Positions 28,301-36,354 are shown, counted from the stretch's first letter. The stretch is DNA of 64,000 nt from Bacteroidota bacterium (GCA_019136655.1 JAGVTU010000009.1:54598-118597), one strand, 5' to 3'. Notes: generated by a model from the sequence alone, not told the origin. Program-made: numbers and translations.

Positions 28301-29802
28301 GATGACATCATAGGAATGTAGGTAACAGAAAGTATCAGTGCGCCAAGAATTGCAAAGCTTACTGTCTGCGCCATTGGCCTGAACATTTTTCCTTCTATGC
28401 CAATGAGAGTAAGAATAGGAAGATAAACAATGAGAATAATGATCTGACCAAATGCAGCATTACTCATCATGCTTCTTGCACTCTGAAAAACTGTTTCATT
28501 CATCTCCGGCTTTGTGAGTTCTCTGTTTGATTTCATGGTGCTGATATGATGAAACACACTTTCAACAATAATGACGGCTCCGTCCACTATCAAACCAAAA
28601 TCAATAGCACCCAAACTCATCAGGTTGGCCGATACACCAAACACTTTCATCAAACCCAGTGCAAACAACATTGAAAGAGGGATGGCAGAAGCTACTATCA
28701 AACCTGCTCTGAAATTTCCGAGAAATAATACGAGCACAAAAATTACAATCAATGCTCCTTCAATCAGATTTTTCTCAACGGTGCCAATTGCGCGGTTCAC
28801 CAAATCAGTACGGTCAAGAAAAGGTTCTATCACCACATCCGGTGGCAATGATTTCTGAATGGTCGGAAGTTTTTCCTTAATGCGGTTAACCACTTCAGCA
28901 CTGTTGGCTCCCTTAAGCATCATGATAATTCCTCCTACAACATCTTTCTCACCTTCATACGTCATGGCTCCATAGCGCACTGCACTTCCGAAACGTACTT
29001 CAGCCACATCTTTAATCATAATCGGAATGCCATTGGGGTTCAATTTCACTGCAATGTTTCTGATATCGTCAAAAGAACCTACCAGCCCTACTCCTCTTAT
29101 AAAATACGCATTCGGTTTTTTATCAATATAAGCGCCTCCTGTGTTTTCATTATTTTTTTTAAGTGCTTCAAAAATTTCGTGAATGGTAACATCCATTGCC
29201 TGCAGTTTGTCGGGATTGATGGCTACTTCGTACTGCTTTAACTGACCACCAAAACTGTTTACTTCGGCAATGCCGGGTGTGCCGTAAAGTTGCCGTGCCA
29301 CAATCCAGTCCTGCATGGTGCGCAGGTCCATTGCAGAATATTTTTGTTCTGCTTCTTTTTTGGGATGGATGATGTACTGATAAACTTCTCCCAATCCTGT
29401 ACTCACGGGAGCCAGCTCAGGAGTTCCCACACCTTCCGGAATTTTTTCTTCAGCTTCTTTCAGTCGCTCATAAATAAGCTGGCGGGCAAAATAAATATCC
29501 ACATGTTCATCGAACACTACTGTGATTACCGATAAGCCAAAGCGCGAAACACTTCGCAGTTCAGCCAAATCAGGCAGGTTGGCCATGGTTTGCTCAATGG
29601 GATATGTCACCAGTTGCTCCACCTCCTGTCCTGCAAGTGTAGGGCATGTGGTTATTATCTGCACCTGATTATTGGTAATGTCAGGCACGGCATCAATCGG
29701 CAAATTGACTGCGCTCCACACCCCCCAGATAATGAGTGCCAGTGTCATCAGCGCAATGATGAGTTTATTCTTTATGCTGAATGCAATAATTCTGTCAAGC
29801 AT
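25393..29802 (-). CDS. CzcA/CusA-type RND metal efflux pump fused to a CzcC/TolC-type outer membrane factor
   Basis: From the ATG at 29802 (MLDRIIAFSIKNKLIIALM, the normal CzcA start; the frame extends 19 codons further upstream) the protein is 1469 aa. Residues 1 to about 1040 are an RND transporter with 12 transmembrane helices, including the HME-RND stretch GAIDFGLIVDGAVIIVE in helix 4. After a new signal-like hydrophobic segment (SAFSVVAVIGLLQFLPSEIKA, near 1050), residues 1075 to the end form a TolC-like outer membrane efflux domain (LTIQQALDMALKNN, then coiled-coil hairpins). Periplasmic metal would be exported across both membranes. The fusion is known in Bacteroidota; how it is processed is unclear. 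Confidence 0.93.
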   Translation of the reverse strand: MLDRIIAFSIKNKLIIALMTLALIIWGVWSAVNLPIDAVPDITNNQVQIITTCPTLAGQEVEQLVTYPIEQTMANLPDLAELRSVSRFGLSVITVVFDEHVDIYFARQLIYERLKEAEEKIPEGVGTPELAPVSTGLGEVYQYIIHPKKEAEQKYSAMDLRTMQDWIVARQLYGTPGIAEVNSFGGQLKQYEVAINPDKLQAMDVTIHEIFEALKKNNENTGGAYIDKKPNAYFIRGVGLVGSFDDIRNIAVKLNPNGIPIMIKDVAEVRFGSAVRYGAMTYEGEKDVVGGIIMMLKGANSAEVVNRIKEKLPTIQKSLPPDVVIEPFLDRTDLVNRAIGTVEKNLIEGALIVIFVLVLFLGNFRAGLIVASAIPLSMLFALGLMKVFGVSANLMSLGAIDFGLIVDGAVIIVESVFHHISTMKSNRELTKPEMNETVFQSARSMMSNAAFGQIIILIVYLPILTLIGIEGKMFRPMAQTVSFAILGALILSVTYIPMMSSFALSRKTSHKENISDRMIAFLQRVYAPLLEKALKLKRTVVGVTVTLFVITVFIFSKMGSEFIPTLQEGDYAFHCILPQGTSLSQSIETSMQAMRIIKNFDEVKLVVGKTGSAEVPTDPMPPEATDMMIILKPQKEWKRKITYTGLAEEIERKLTASLPGAFFEINQPIQMRFNELMTGIRQDVAIKIFGEDLDTLLWYANKVKTQIKTIDGVKDPMVEQVEGLPQIVVRYNRAQMANYGLSIEDINHIISTAFAGGKAGVVFENERRFDLVVRLDSAYRSGIDDVERLFIPTPDGHQIPLSQVAEVKYELGPAQISREDGKRRIVIGFNIHNREVSHVVNDIEQRLSDKVQLPEGYYYTYGGTFENLQAASKRLMIAVPFALVLIFLLLFFAFHSVKEALLIYTAIPMSAIGGVLALLIRDMSFSISAGVGFIALFGVAVLNGIVLIGTFNQLIKEKLKQTGDDYRLSAGEIKEIIMEGCKIRLRPVLMTATVASLGFLPMALSHSAGAEVQKPLATVVIGGLITATFLTLFVLPLLFYMFSGKRKSMASAFSVVAVIGLLQFLPSEIKAQPSGVSQLPVLTIQQALDMALKNNLQMQSQQLNVQSAEKMKRSVFDLPKTEVSLQYGQYNSLRNDLGLSLSQNIPFPTYFTAKSKLYEAELQSNRLKQEITRNEITAQIKALYYGYQYMQEQQKILRRLDSMYGNFVDAAKLRYTTGESNLLEKTTAETKRGQLILQLQQNENDMTMTYNSLKALLNTKEDFRLDNPERFEPVTLTVVPDTSQLNNNPSLKLFFQNAVVANQNKKVETSAALPDFSVGYFNQSLTGYHTVNGQEVFFDRSKRFEGFNVGLAIPLTFFSNTSKINSLKLQHHSLNAEAENNRLQLQSQLQNAIKEYEQHMSQFNFYKATALQNAETMIQTATLAYRSGDIGYMEYLQALLTATDIELNYLSACNDVNQSVVKINYLLNK

Positions 29803-29902
29803 TGAAATAAAAATTTGTAATTCGTAATTAACTGAAGAAAATAAAATGAATGACAGCAATTAAACCTTCTTGTTTAATCGCTAAATCATCCGAAAAAAGT
29901 AA

Positions 29903-30226
29903 TTACGAAATTTTAGGCGGCTGCCAGATGTTGAAATATACTTCAGGAATAAATGCAGAAGTATAAACAGGAAAATTCTGCTCTACAGAATTTTCAAAAA
30001 CAGCAATATGATAAGTGTTAAATTCAGAGTTACAGGTTTGGCCACAACAGTTGCAGATGCAAAATGGTGTGCACTGTTCGCTATCACCATTGTGTTTCTC
30101 ATGATCATTAGCTGCAAAAGGTGTAACAGACTGCTCCGTTTGGTGTTTACATTCCAGCATATCAGCACAAGGCATTACCGACAGTGCCAGTAAATACATG
30201 CTGAATATGACTGAGAATAATTTCAT
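29903..30226 (-). CDS. Small secreted Cys/His-rich protein of the metal efflux operon (DUF6660-like)
   Basis: The 107-aa protein has a signal peptide (MKLFSVIFSMYLLALSVMPCADM). The mature part is rich in Cys and His: CKHQTEQ, DHEKHNGDSEQC and the cluster CTPFCICNCCGQTC. Small proteins of this kind are regularly found before CusA-type pumps in Bacteroidota, and I believe the family is DUF6660. A periplasmic metal-binding role is inferred from composition only. It is the first gene after a clear promoter and starts 8 nt beyond the -7 box. Confidence 0.75.
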   Translation of the reverse strand: MKLFSVIFSMYLLALSVMPCADMLECKHQTEQSVTPFAANDHEKHNGDSEQCTPFCICNCCGQTCNSEFNTYHIAVFENSVEQNFPVYTSAFIPEVYFNIWQPPKIS

Positions 30227-30234
30227 TGACGGAG

Positions 30235-30263
30235 CAAATGTAAATATTTTTTTACGTTACAAA
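30235..30263 (-). promoter_or_regulatory. Bacteroidota-type promoter of the metal efflux operon
   Basis: On the minus strand: TTTG (30263-30260), 17-nt spacer, TACATTTG (30242-30235), matching TTTG/TAnnTTTG. The ATG of the first gene begins only 8 nt downstream, predicting a very short leader. Confidence 0.65.
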
Positions 30264-30363
30264 TGCTTAAAGGTTGCTTCAATCCTTTAAAAAGAAAATG
30301 CCTTAAACCTGTCATGATTTAAAACTGAAGAGCCCTGTTTATTTAGGTTAAAAATATAATCTG

Positions 30364-30813
30364 TTACTTAAAATAAGTATGGTAATTGTGATACGATTCC
30401 TGTAGCCGGGTTACAATGGTTGCTGCTTTGGCTGCATCACTTTCATCGGCCAGGGCGTTCACCAGTTCGAGATGCGGATGTAGCCATTTATGCAATTCTT
30501 CATGGCTTTTTCCATCCATGGTACAGCTGTTAATTAACAACTTATTCTGTTCTTCAACCTGACCGGCAAGCTGCTTGTAATCTGTAGAACCACTCTTGAT
30601 ATACTCTTCTACCAGTGATTCTCCCTTTTCTACATAAGGTCTCATCTCTTCATTCACCTGCCATTTCTCTCCGTTATTCAGCTCTATGGCGTCACCTGAA
30701 TGATGTTCGTGTTGCGCTTCTTTTGTTTCTGAATTTGCTGCAGATTTTTCAGAAGTGTTATTGCAACTCCACATCACCATTCCAAACAGAGCAAGCATTA
30801 ATATTCTGTTCAT
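30364..30813 (-). CDS. Lipoprotein associated with metal efflux, unknown function
   Basis: The 149-aa protein has a lipoprotein signal ending MVMWSCNNTSEK. A short HEHHSG stretch near residue 36 follows, then an all-helical domain (NEEMRPYVEKGESLVEEYI, LINSCTMDGKSHEELHKWLHPHLELV in consecutive helices) with several His and one Cys that could bind metal. The helical part has the feel of a four-helix bundle such as cytochrome b562-like or metal-sensing folds, but I recognise no family with confidence. A TACTTTTG box lies 27 nt upstream of its start (30841-30848). It precedes the efflux operon by 138 nt. Confidence 0.7.
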   Translation of the reverse strand: MNRILMLALFGMVMWSCNNTSEKSAANSETKEAQHEHHSGDAIELNNGEKWQVNEEMRPYVEKGESLVEEYIKSGSTDYKQLAGQVEEQNKLLINSCTMDGKSHEELHKWLHPHLELVNALADESDAAKAATIVTRLQESYHNYHTYFK

Positions 30814-30945
30814 ACGTTCTGATTCTTTAAATTATTTCTGCAAAAGTACAACTGACATCCAGTTAAACAATGATTAAACTCAGACAACGAACACGGGCTT
30901 AACGAAGTTTTCAAAATGGGGAATTTGAAAACGGAACGATTGCTC

Positions 30946-31003
30946 AAAAAAATGCAACCGATAGTATATCATTTTTCTGCCGACAAGTTGGTTGCATTTT
31001 TTT
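30946..31003. repeat. 14-bp inverted repeat, terminator-like
   Basis: AAAAAAATGCAACC (30946-30959) is the exact reverse complement of GGTTGCATTTTTTT (30990-31003), with a 30-nt spacer. The right arm ends in a T-run, so a plus-strand transcript could terminate here; the left arm gives the same for the minus strand. Confidence 0.6.
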
Positions 31004-31266
31004 TATCATGCAGTAAAGGTAGTTAGAATCTCTAATGTCTGAATAGTTCCGATGCCTTGCTTTTTGAACTTTTGCTAAGCTTACTGTTATCTGTAGGGCT
31101 GTCTGTATATTCAGAGTACTAATGGTATGAGTTATGGCAGACTGTAAAGAAAGGGTTGATGTTAGCACTGAAGTATTATGCCAGGTGGGATGTGCGGTGG
31201 GATGTATTATTATTTTTTTTAGGGAGGGCAAACCTTTTTATCCCGCTCACGGGATGTTGGGGTGGG

Positions 31267-31334
31267 ATTGCACACTCTATTTAAAGTTTTGGTTGTGCTG
31301 GCGGCATTGCGCGACTTTAAATTGTGTGTGCAAT
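31267..31334. repeat. Interrupted palindrome in the intergenic region
   Basis: ATTGCACAC (31267-31275) pairs with GTGTGCAAT (31326-31334), and the inner TTAAAGT pairs with ACTTTAA (31314-31320), giving a long imperfect stem around a G/C-rich centre (GTGCTGGCGGCATTGCGC). It looks like a structured intergenic repeat; copy number elsewhere is unknown. Confidence 0.5.
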
Positions 31335-31469
31335 TAGCGGTGGCAAAAACTGTTTGTATGAGGCATACAGATAGGTTTCCGGGAACGATAGATTTTGATT
31401 TGGGTTGATTAGATTTTGATTGGAAACAGCACTTGTGCAATGTCATTTTCTTTCTTTTTCTTCTTCGCA

Positions 31470-31592
31470 AAAGTGAGGTTAACCTTAAGCTCAAAACATT
31501 TCCTATAAATTGACAATTACTATTATATGGTGTTGCAGATGCAAAATCAGTAAGAGCTATTCCGCTGGCATCTAATAAAACTGTATGAGTGC
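31470..31592 (-). pseudogene. Scrambled remnant of a patatin C-terminal region
   Basis: Read on the minus strand, 31590 to 31538 encodes HTVLLDASGIALTDFAS, which matches HTVLLDATGIAITDFAS of the truncated patatin at 33315-34109. Immediately after, 31520 to 31475 encodes NCQFIGNVLSLRLTS, matching NADFRGNVLGLRLQS of the same protein, which there lies before, not after, the first block. So two pieces of a patatin tail are present in swapped order. No functional product is expected. It lies directly beyond the broken lipoprotein copy. Confidence 0.65.
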
Positions 31593-31598
31593 GTTTGG

Positions 31599-32404
31599 CT
31601 AATACATAATATAACCTGCTTCCTCAAAGTGATGGTAATTTTTATAATGAATGGTTTTAGTTAAATAAATGCTCATATCTTCAGGACTAATATTTTTATA
31701 TTTTTCATACCTTCCCTCCTTTGGAATATTATAATACAATTCAATTCCAATTCCAATATCGTCCGATCCATTAAAATACTGCAAAAAATCCTCTTCATAC
31801 TTATAACGCTTATTAGACCTCGCTACTTCATCTGCAAGTTTACGTACACCTTCTGTCACATCATATTTTTCCTTAAAATATTTGTCATATTTTTTCCCAG
31901 GAAATTAAAAACAGCCTTTAATGAATCGTACCTGCATTCAGTAAATTTGGGAAGATTATAAAGAGAATCAATAACAGGGTCGTTATTGAAAATTTTTATA
32001 CGAATCTCCTCCAAAAAAAGTCTGCTTAACAAAGGGTATTCATTTTTCTTATAAGGATATACATATACTTTTAGAATTTTTAATTTAAATATGGTGTCCA
32101 CCTCTAAAAAATATTTATAAGCATTAATAATTCTACCATCATTGAGCCTATTTCCTCTTATTGGATAGTCAGGATCAAATACACGATAGACAGATAAATA
32201 AACATCCTCCTCCCTCATAGAAGTTAATTGGACAGAGTTATGCAGTTTTTCGTATTCGATTGCTCCGCCTATAGTTAAACAGGTATCGCAATAATTGAGA
32301 TTAAAATATACATCAGGCGAAGGCTTTTTGCAACTCACAAAGGCTAATACTGCAAAAACAGAATAAATAATACCATAAGAAGTTTTAAGTTTTTTACTAT
32401 TCAT
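31599..32404 (-). pseudogene. Second copy of the island lipoprotein, interrupted by a frameshift
   Basis: The 5' part runs from the ATG at 32404 with a lipoprotein signal (VLAFVSCKKPSPD) and parallels the intact copy at 32522-33307: NYCDTCLTIGGAIEYE, VDTIFKLKILKVY and LPKFTECRYDSLKAVF all have near-identical counterparts. The frame is lost in an A6 run (T6 on the plus strand, 31890-31895). One extra A would restore KKYDKYFKEKYD, matching the intact copy, and lead into the second frame ending GIGIELYYNIPKEG and EEAGYIMY. So the gene is complete apart from one missing base. It may be a true pseudogene, a slippage switch or a sequencing error. Confidence 0.75.
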
Positions 32405-32521
32405 ATCCAAATATCTTCATGACTTCATTTCTTGCTTTTTCAATCAATGCGATTTTTAAATCTCTAATAGGCTTTTCATTTCTTACCTCATTTATTTTCG
32501 GAGAGGCAAAATCGGTATGGG
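32397..32521 (-). pseudogene. Orphan C-terminal fragment of a patatin between the two lipoprotein copies
   Basis: Between the stop of the intact lipoprotein and the start of the broken one, the minus strand encodes HTDFASPKINEVRNE, then LKIALIEKARNEVMKIFGYE and a stop. This matches the last about 40 residues of the truncated patatin (ITDFASPKINEVRNE... VKEKFGYK). It has no start of its own. The stop TAG overlaps the ATG of the next lipoprotein copy, just as the truncated patatin ends 7 nt before the intact lipoprotein copy. Confidence 0.75.
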
Positions 32522-33307
32522 CTATAAAATGTAACCTGCCTCTTTAAGAACATAATTGTTTTTATGATAGTAAACTTTATCAAGATAAATACTCATATCT
32601 TCAGGAGAAAGATTTTTATACTCTTCATACTTGCCTTCCTTTGGAATATTATAAAACATCTCAATCCCGATACCAAAATCATCACACGCATTATAATATG
32701 CATTCATGTCTTTTATAAGTGGGTATTTTTGAGTGTTTGGATAAGTCTCACGAGAAAGTTTTCGTTGTCCTTCGTGCTTACCGCATTTTTCTTTGAAGTA
32801 TTTGTCATACTTCTTTTCGAGAAAATCAAAAACAGCTTTTAGTGAATCGTACTTGCACTCAGTAAACTGAGGAAGTTTATAGAGTGAATCAAGTATTGGG
32901 TCGGTATGAAAAATTTTTACTCTAATTTCATTAATCGCAAGCCTGTTTAACAATGAATCTTCGTTTTCTTCGTATAAATACTTATATACTTTTAATACCT
33001 TAAGTTTAAATATTGTATCAATCTCCATAAAATATTTAAAAGTATAAATATGCTTTTTATGAGTTCCTTTATTTAACCTTACGTAATAATCAGAATCAAA
33101 ATTATGATAAATAGATTCATAAAGGTATTCTTCCGGCATTGTTGTTAATCGTGCTGAGTTATGTTGTTGTTCGTATTCAATTGCCCCTCCTATAGTAATA
33201 CATGTATCACAATAGTTAAGTTTATAGTAAACATCTGGGAGTTTTTCTTCACAACTTGATATAATAGTTAAAATAATTAAGTATGTAATCTTCTGAGTGA
33301 CTCTCAT
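32522..33307 (-). CDS. Island lipoprotein (intact copy), unknown function
   Basis: From the ATG at 33307 the protein is 261 aa with a lipoprotein signal (TYLIILTIISSCEEK). The track's longer frame uses a TTG and would overlap the patatin fragment, so I prefer the ATG. Notable segments are a CxxC-containing NYCDTCITIGGAIEYE near residue 32, FMEIDTIFKLKVLKVY near 90, and GIGIEMFYNIPKEGKYEEY near 220. No known family is recognised. Its position directly after a patatin tail, and its duplication next to a second patatin tail, suggest a protein paired with the patatin, for example an immunity or partner lipoprotein; this is inference. Confidence 0.75.
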   Translation of the reverse strand: MRVTQKITYLIILTIISSCEEKLPDVYYKLNYCDTCITIGGAIEYEQQHNSARLTTMPEEYLYESIYHNFDSDYYVRLNKGTHKKHIYTFKYFMEIDTIFKLKVLKVYKYLYEENEDSLLNRLAINEIRVKIFHTDPILDSLYKLPQFTECKYDSLKAVFDFLEKKYDKYFKEKCGKHEGQRKLSRETYPNTQKYPLIKDMNAYYNACDDFGIGIEMFYNIPKEGKYEEYKNLSPEDMSIYLDKVYYHKNNYVLKEAGYIL

Positions 33308-33314
33308 TTTTACC

Positions 33315-34109
33315 TTATTTATATCCAAACTTTTCTTTTACCAAGTTTTCTGCATCTTTCATTTTTTGAATTTTAAGCTTACTTAGTTCGCCTTCATTTC
33401 TTACTTCATTAATTTTAGGAGATGCAAAATCAGTGATGGCTATTCCTGTAGCATCTAATAAAACCGTGTGTTCCTTCTCCACTTCATTTCTTATTTGTCC
33501 TTCTTCACTTGGGTAAAGTAAGGTTTCTAACAGGTCAACACTATAATTAAAGGCTATAAAAGGTTCATGCTCGGGAAAAATATCATCTTCTTCACTTTTT
33601 TTAGGGAGCTGAGATTGTAATCTAAGACCCAAAACATTGCCTCTAAAATCAGCATTGCTATTAAAAGCAGTAGCACCAATTTCTACTTGTACCTCTTTAC
33701 CCTGGTATAAAATGTTTTCACTTTTGTGGTCATCAAAAGCATGAAATGGTAAATTATTTAACATGCCTCCGTCCACAAACAATCCATGATATTTTTCGTT
33801 GTAATCATCGTCCATTGTTTCGTGTACTTTGTAATTAACATATATGGGTTTAAACAATAATGGGAAATTCATGGAAATGCCTATTGCTTCAGTAACCGGA
33901 AAATCGGGTGTGTGATATACTGAAAAGTATAATGGTGTTTTTTTGGTTATGTTGGTTCCTGTAACGATTAAATCAACTCCTGTCATGTAAAAAAAATCTT
34001 TAAAAGTTATTTCACCGGGGTCTTTGTGTGAGTTAGCCGAGGCGCACGAACGTTTGCAAATCTGAAAACTTCGTTTGGGTATTTTAAGTCTGCCAGAGCG
34101 TCTCAACAA
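33315..34109 (-). pseudogene. Truncated patatin-like phospholipase lacking the catalytic serine
   Basis: This 264-aa frame aligns with the C-terminal half of the intact patatin upstream: FFYMTGVDLIVTGTNIT, TPDFPVTEAIGISM, the catalytic Asp motif LFVDGGMLNNLPFHAFD, and LYPSEEGQIRN. The oxyanion-hole glycines and the GxSxG serine are missing. Its first codons derive from an out-of-frame copy of the 5' end of the 998-aa gene (exact 57-bp repeat, 34039-34095), and only TTG is available as a start. It is therefore an orphan effector tail or pseudogene. It is roughly half identical to the intact patatin by eye, so it is not a fresh tandem copy of it. Confidence 0.8.
34039..34095. repeat. 57-bp direct repeat, copy 1 (5' end of the 998-aa gene, displaced)
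   Basis: These 57 bases are identical to 39294-39350, codons 1-19 of the 998-aa gene. Here the last base of the start codon complement differs (34096 is G, giving CTG), so the displaced copy has lost its ATG. It is fused to the middle of a patatin gene. Confidence 0.95.
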
Positions 34110-35510
34110 TTATTGAATTGAATCCTTTGTCTTTTTATAGGCTTCGTCAATTGGGGTTTCTTTGTCTTCTTTACTTGGGTTAAAATCTGAAACGTTTAGA
34201 TTATAAGTGAACAACTCAATTGTTTGATTTTTCTCTTGAGGATTTCTTATCTGTCCCTCTTCAGAGGGATATAAAAAAGTATTGATCAGATCATTAATGT
34301 GATTAGTTATTAATCCGCTTGTACTCCCTTCTTGATATTCCCGGTATATTATTTTTGATGCACCGCTTGTAAGCCTAAAGCCCAACACATCAGACTTTAA
34401 AGGTGAGTTTTTGCCTATATTCAGTGAATCAAAATAATGTGCCAATTCATCAACCCCAAAATAGTAATCAAACGCATGTATTGGGAAGTTGTTAAGCATT
34501 CCACCATCAACATATAAATTTTCGTTACTATTTACATCTATGACGAAAATCGGCTTAAATACCGGAGGTAAAGCCATACTAATTGCAATTGCCTCGACAA
34601 CTGGAAAATCAGGGGTGAAATCTTTAGAAAAATATTCAGGTTTGTTCAAAGTAATATTAGTGCCAGTTACTATTAAATTAACACCTGTTAAGGCGAAGAA
34701 CTGAGTAAAACTCAATGTATCTCTATCGGGAGAGGATTTGAATATTTCTTTAAAGCGAGAAACATTGGAAGGCGTTAACAAATATTTTTCAAGTTTATTC
34801 TGAAGGTGTGTTCTAATACCATTGCCAACAAAAAGTCCTCTGCCTGAATATAAATTGAGAAGAAAACGATTGGCTGCAATATTATTTTTTTTTTGAATAT
34901 TATCCTCTACAACTCGTAGCGCTGCACCTAAAGGAACAGTTATTGTTTTACCTTTACCATAGTAGTTAAAAACTATTTTATAAATTAACCCTAATTTTTC
35001 TTTGTAATCATCGGCTATTCTTTTAATGATGTCTGGATTTATAATCAAACTTTTTAAAAAAGATAGCTGCTCAATAGTGATATCTTTTGTGTCAGGCTTC
35101 CAAAGATACTTTACTTTGCCGTTTTTCATTTCCTTTTTTTCTACGACAGAGCGATAATATTGAATGGGTTGGTTCATTCCCATTAAATTGGATTCCGGAT
35201 AATCAAAATATGTTATAAATTGGTTATTGTCATTATCATAGGGCTCATCAAATAATGATTCCATTTCAACAAAACCGAGGCCCAATGACAAAAAAAATGC
35301 AATTAGTGCACCACCAGAAGAGCCACTGATTCCAAATAAATTATTTTGTGGTATATCAATATCAAGGTCATCTGTTTTGAATTTTACAGTAGTAACGGGA
35401 TGAACAGGAAGAATTTTTTTTTCTTCCAATGCTTTTATAGCTCCTAAGTAGGTAATGCATTTGCCTCCTCCGCCCTCAAAAGACAAATATTTTATTTCTT
35501 TACTATTCAT
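34110..35510 (-). CDS. Patatin-like phospholipase (intact)
   Basis: The 466-aa protein has the complete patatin catalytic apparatus: oxyanion-hole glycines in FEGGGGKCITY (G13-G16), nucleophile elbow GISGSSGGAL (GSSGG, Ser65), and catalytic Asp in LYVDGGMLNNFP (near residue 335). The insertion between Ser and Asp is long (about 270 residues), as in bacterial effector-type patatins, and contains no evident second domain. There is no signal peptide. Such enzymes are phospholipase A-type acyl hydrolases. Its ATG overlaps the stop of the preceding lipoprotein gene by 4 nt, making a tight operon with that gene and the 998-aa gene. The stop is followed directly by the displaced 5' fragment and patatin tail. 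Confidence 0.9.
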   Translation of the reverse strand: MNSKEIKYLSFEGGGGKCITYLGAIKALEEKKILPVHPVTTVKFKTDDLDIDIPQNNLFGISGSSGGALIAFFLSLGLGFVEMESLFDEPYDNDNNQFITYFDYPESNLMGMNQPIQYYRSVVEKKEMKNGKVKYLWKPDTKDITIEQLSFLKSLIINPDIIKRIADDYKEKLGLIYKIVFNYYGKGKTITVPLGAALRVVEDNIQKKNNIAANRFLLNLYSGRGLFVGNGIRTHLQNKLEKYLLTPSNVSRFKEIFKSSPDRDTLSFTQFFALTGVNLIVTGTNITLNKPEYFSKDFTPDFPVVEAIAISMALPPVFKPIFVIDVNSNENLYVDGGMLNNFPIHAFDYYFGVDELAHYFDSLNIGKNSPLKSDVLGFRLTSGASKIIYREYQEGSTSGLITNHINDLINTFLYPSEEGQIRNPQEKNQTIELFTYNLNVSDFNPSKEDKETPIDEAYKKTKDSIQ

Positions 35511-36343
35511 TTATCATATTTCGCATTTTTTTTCAATAAGAAGGACAATATCAATCCTCTGTATTTCATTTTTTTATTTAGAGTATTGTTATTAACACTG
35601 CAATTAATATATTCCAAACTTTGAGTTAATTGAAGTTGAACTTCATAATCTGTATTATACCAATAATTTGGCTTATTATATGAATCAACAATTAATTGAT
35701 TATTTGCGCCATTGTCAATATTTTTTTTTAGTATATTCTCGTAATATTTTCGTTCAAGTATTATATTTAAGCCATTGGTGGTGTCCTGAAATGCAGAAGA
35801 AACAAGATTAAATAATTTAACAAATAGAGTATCATAAAATACCAAATCAGCGAAATCTGCTCTATAATTTGCAATAGCAGAGTCAAGATCAAAATGGTGT
35901 CTATAGTGAATCCAAGGAGGAGCCCATTCATAATTGATGTATGAGACTATGCGTGTTATAGGGTTGTACTCGTATATCACATTAAGGGGAAAATCATATT
36001 TTTCAGTGCGTTGAAAAATGACGTATTGAGCGTTTTCTCTTTGAGGGCCTGGTTTGCGCATAATGGAATCCCACCAACGATCATCGTTGCCTGGAAAATG
36101 TTCGCATAAATCAACACCTGAAGGGAAGTAGCATATTTTAGAGCCTACCTGTTTTTCAAATTTATAAGCATCATTTATATATTTTATATTTAAGTTGATT
36201 AAAGGATTCTGTTCAGAAAATAATTGAATTGATGTGTCAGCAAAAACCGGAGCTGCAAGTTGATTTTTGCCCTGATTGGGACTGGAGCTACAGGAAATGA
36301 AAAAAATTGTTAATGACGAAATGGCAAGACAGAGTTTTTGCAT
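35507..36343 (-). CDS. Lipoprotein of the patatin operon, unknown function
   Basis: The 278-aa protein has a lipoprotein signal (MQKLCLAISSLTIFFISCSSS). The mature part is rich in Tyr, Asn and Asp, with Trp-containing segments (DDRWWDSIMRKPG, YEWAPPWIHYRHHF), and no recognised domain. It is unrelated by eye to the duplicated lipoproteins downstream. It starts 11 nt after the 998-aa gene and overlaps the patatin start by 4 nt. Position between a large protein and a phospholipase suggests a shared job, such as protecting the cell envelope or anchoring a complex, but nothing in the sequence proves it. Confidence 0.8.
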   Translation of the reverse strand: MQKLCLAISSLTIFFISCSSSPNQGKNQLAAPVFADTSIQLFSEQNPLINLNIKYINDAYKFEKQVGSKICYFPSGVDLCEHFPGNDDRWWDSIMRKPGPQRENAQYVIFQRTEKYDFPLNVIYEYNPITRIVSYINYEWAPPWIHYRHHFDLDSAIANYRADFADLVFYDTLFVKLFNLVSSAFQDTTNGLNIILERKYYENILKKNIDNGANNQLIVDSYNKPNYWYNTDYEVQLQLTQSLEYINCSVNNNTLNKKMKYRGLILSFLLKKNAKYDK

Positions 36344-36354
36344 AATGATAAAGA

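Larger units (their letters stand above)
30849..31469. other. Intergenic stretch with two inverted repeats, no convincing gene
   Basis: The 621 nt separate the metal efflux operon from the patatin island. Two inverted repeats (30946-31003 and 31267-31334) are the only strong structures. Open frames across it have no family resemblance, odd composition (Lys/Arg/Ser-rich) and no promoter, so I treat them as spurious. Base composition is more G/T-rich than the surroundings near 31180-31340. Confidence 0.55.

Noticed and set aside
30944..31494. Two minus-strand open frames (95 and 91 codons) in the intergenic region
   Set aside because: Composition is Lys/Arg/Ser/Thr-rich without any domain, they cover inverted repeats, and one runs into the scrambled patatin remnant.
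33315..34109. Treating the second patatin frame as a functional gene
   Set aside because: It lacks the serine and oxyanion half, starts only at TTG, and its first codons are an out-of-frame copy of another gene.
34110..35510. CBASS-type CapV phospholipase
   Set aside because: No nucleotide cyclase, ubiquitin-like or Cap2/Cap3-type gene lies anywhere near; the neighbours are lipoproteins and a 998-aa unknown.
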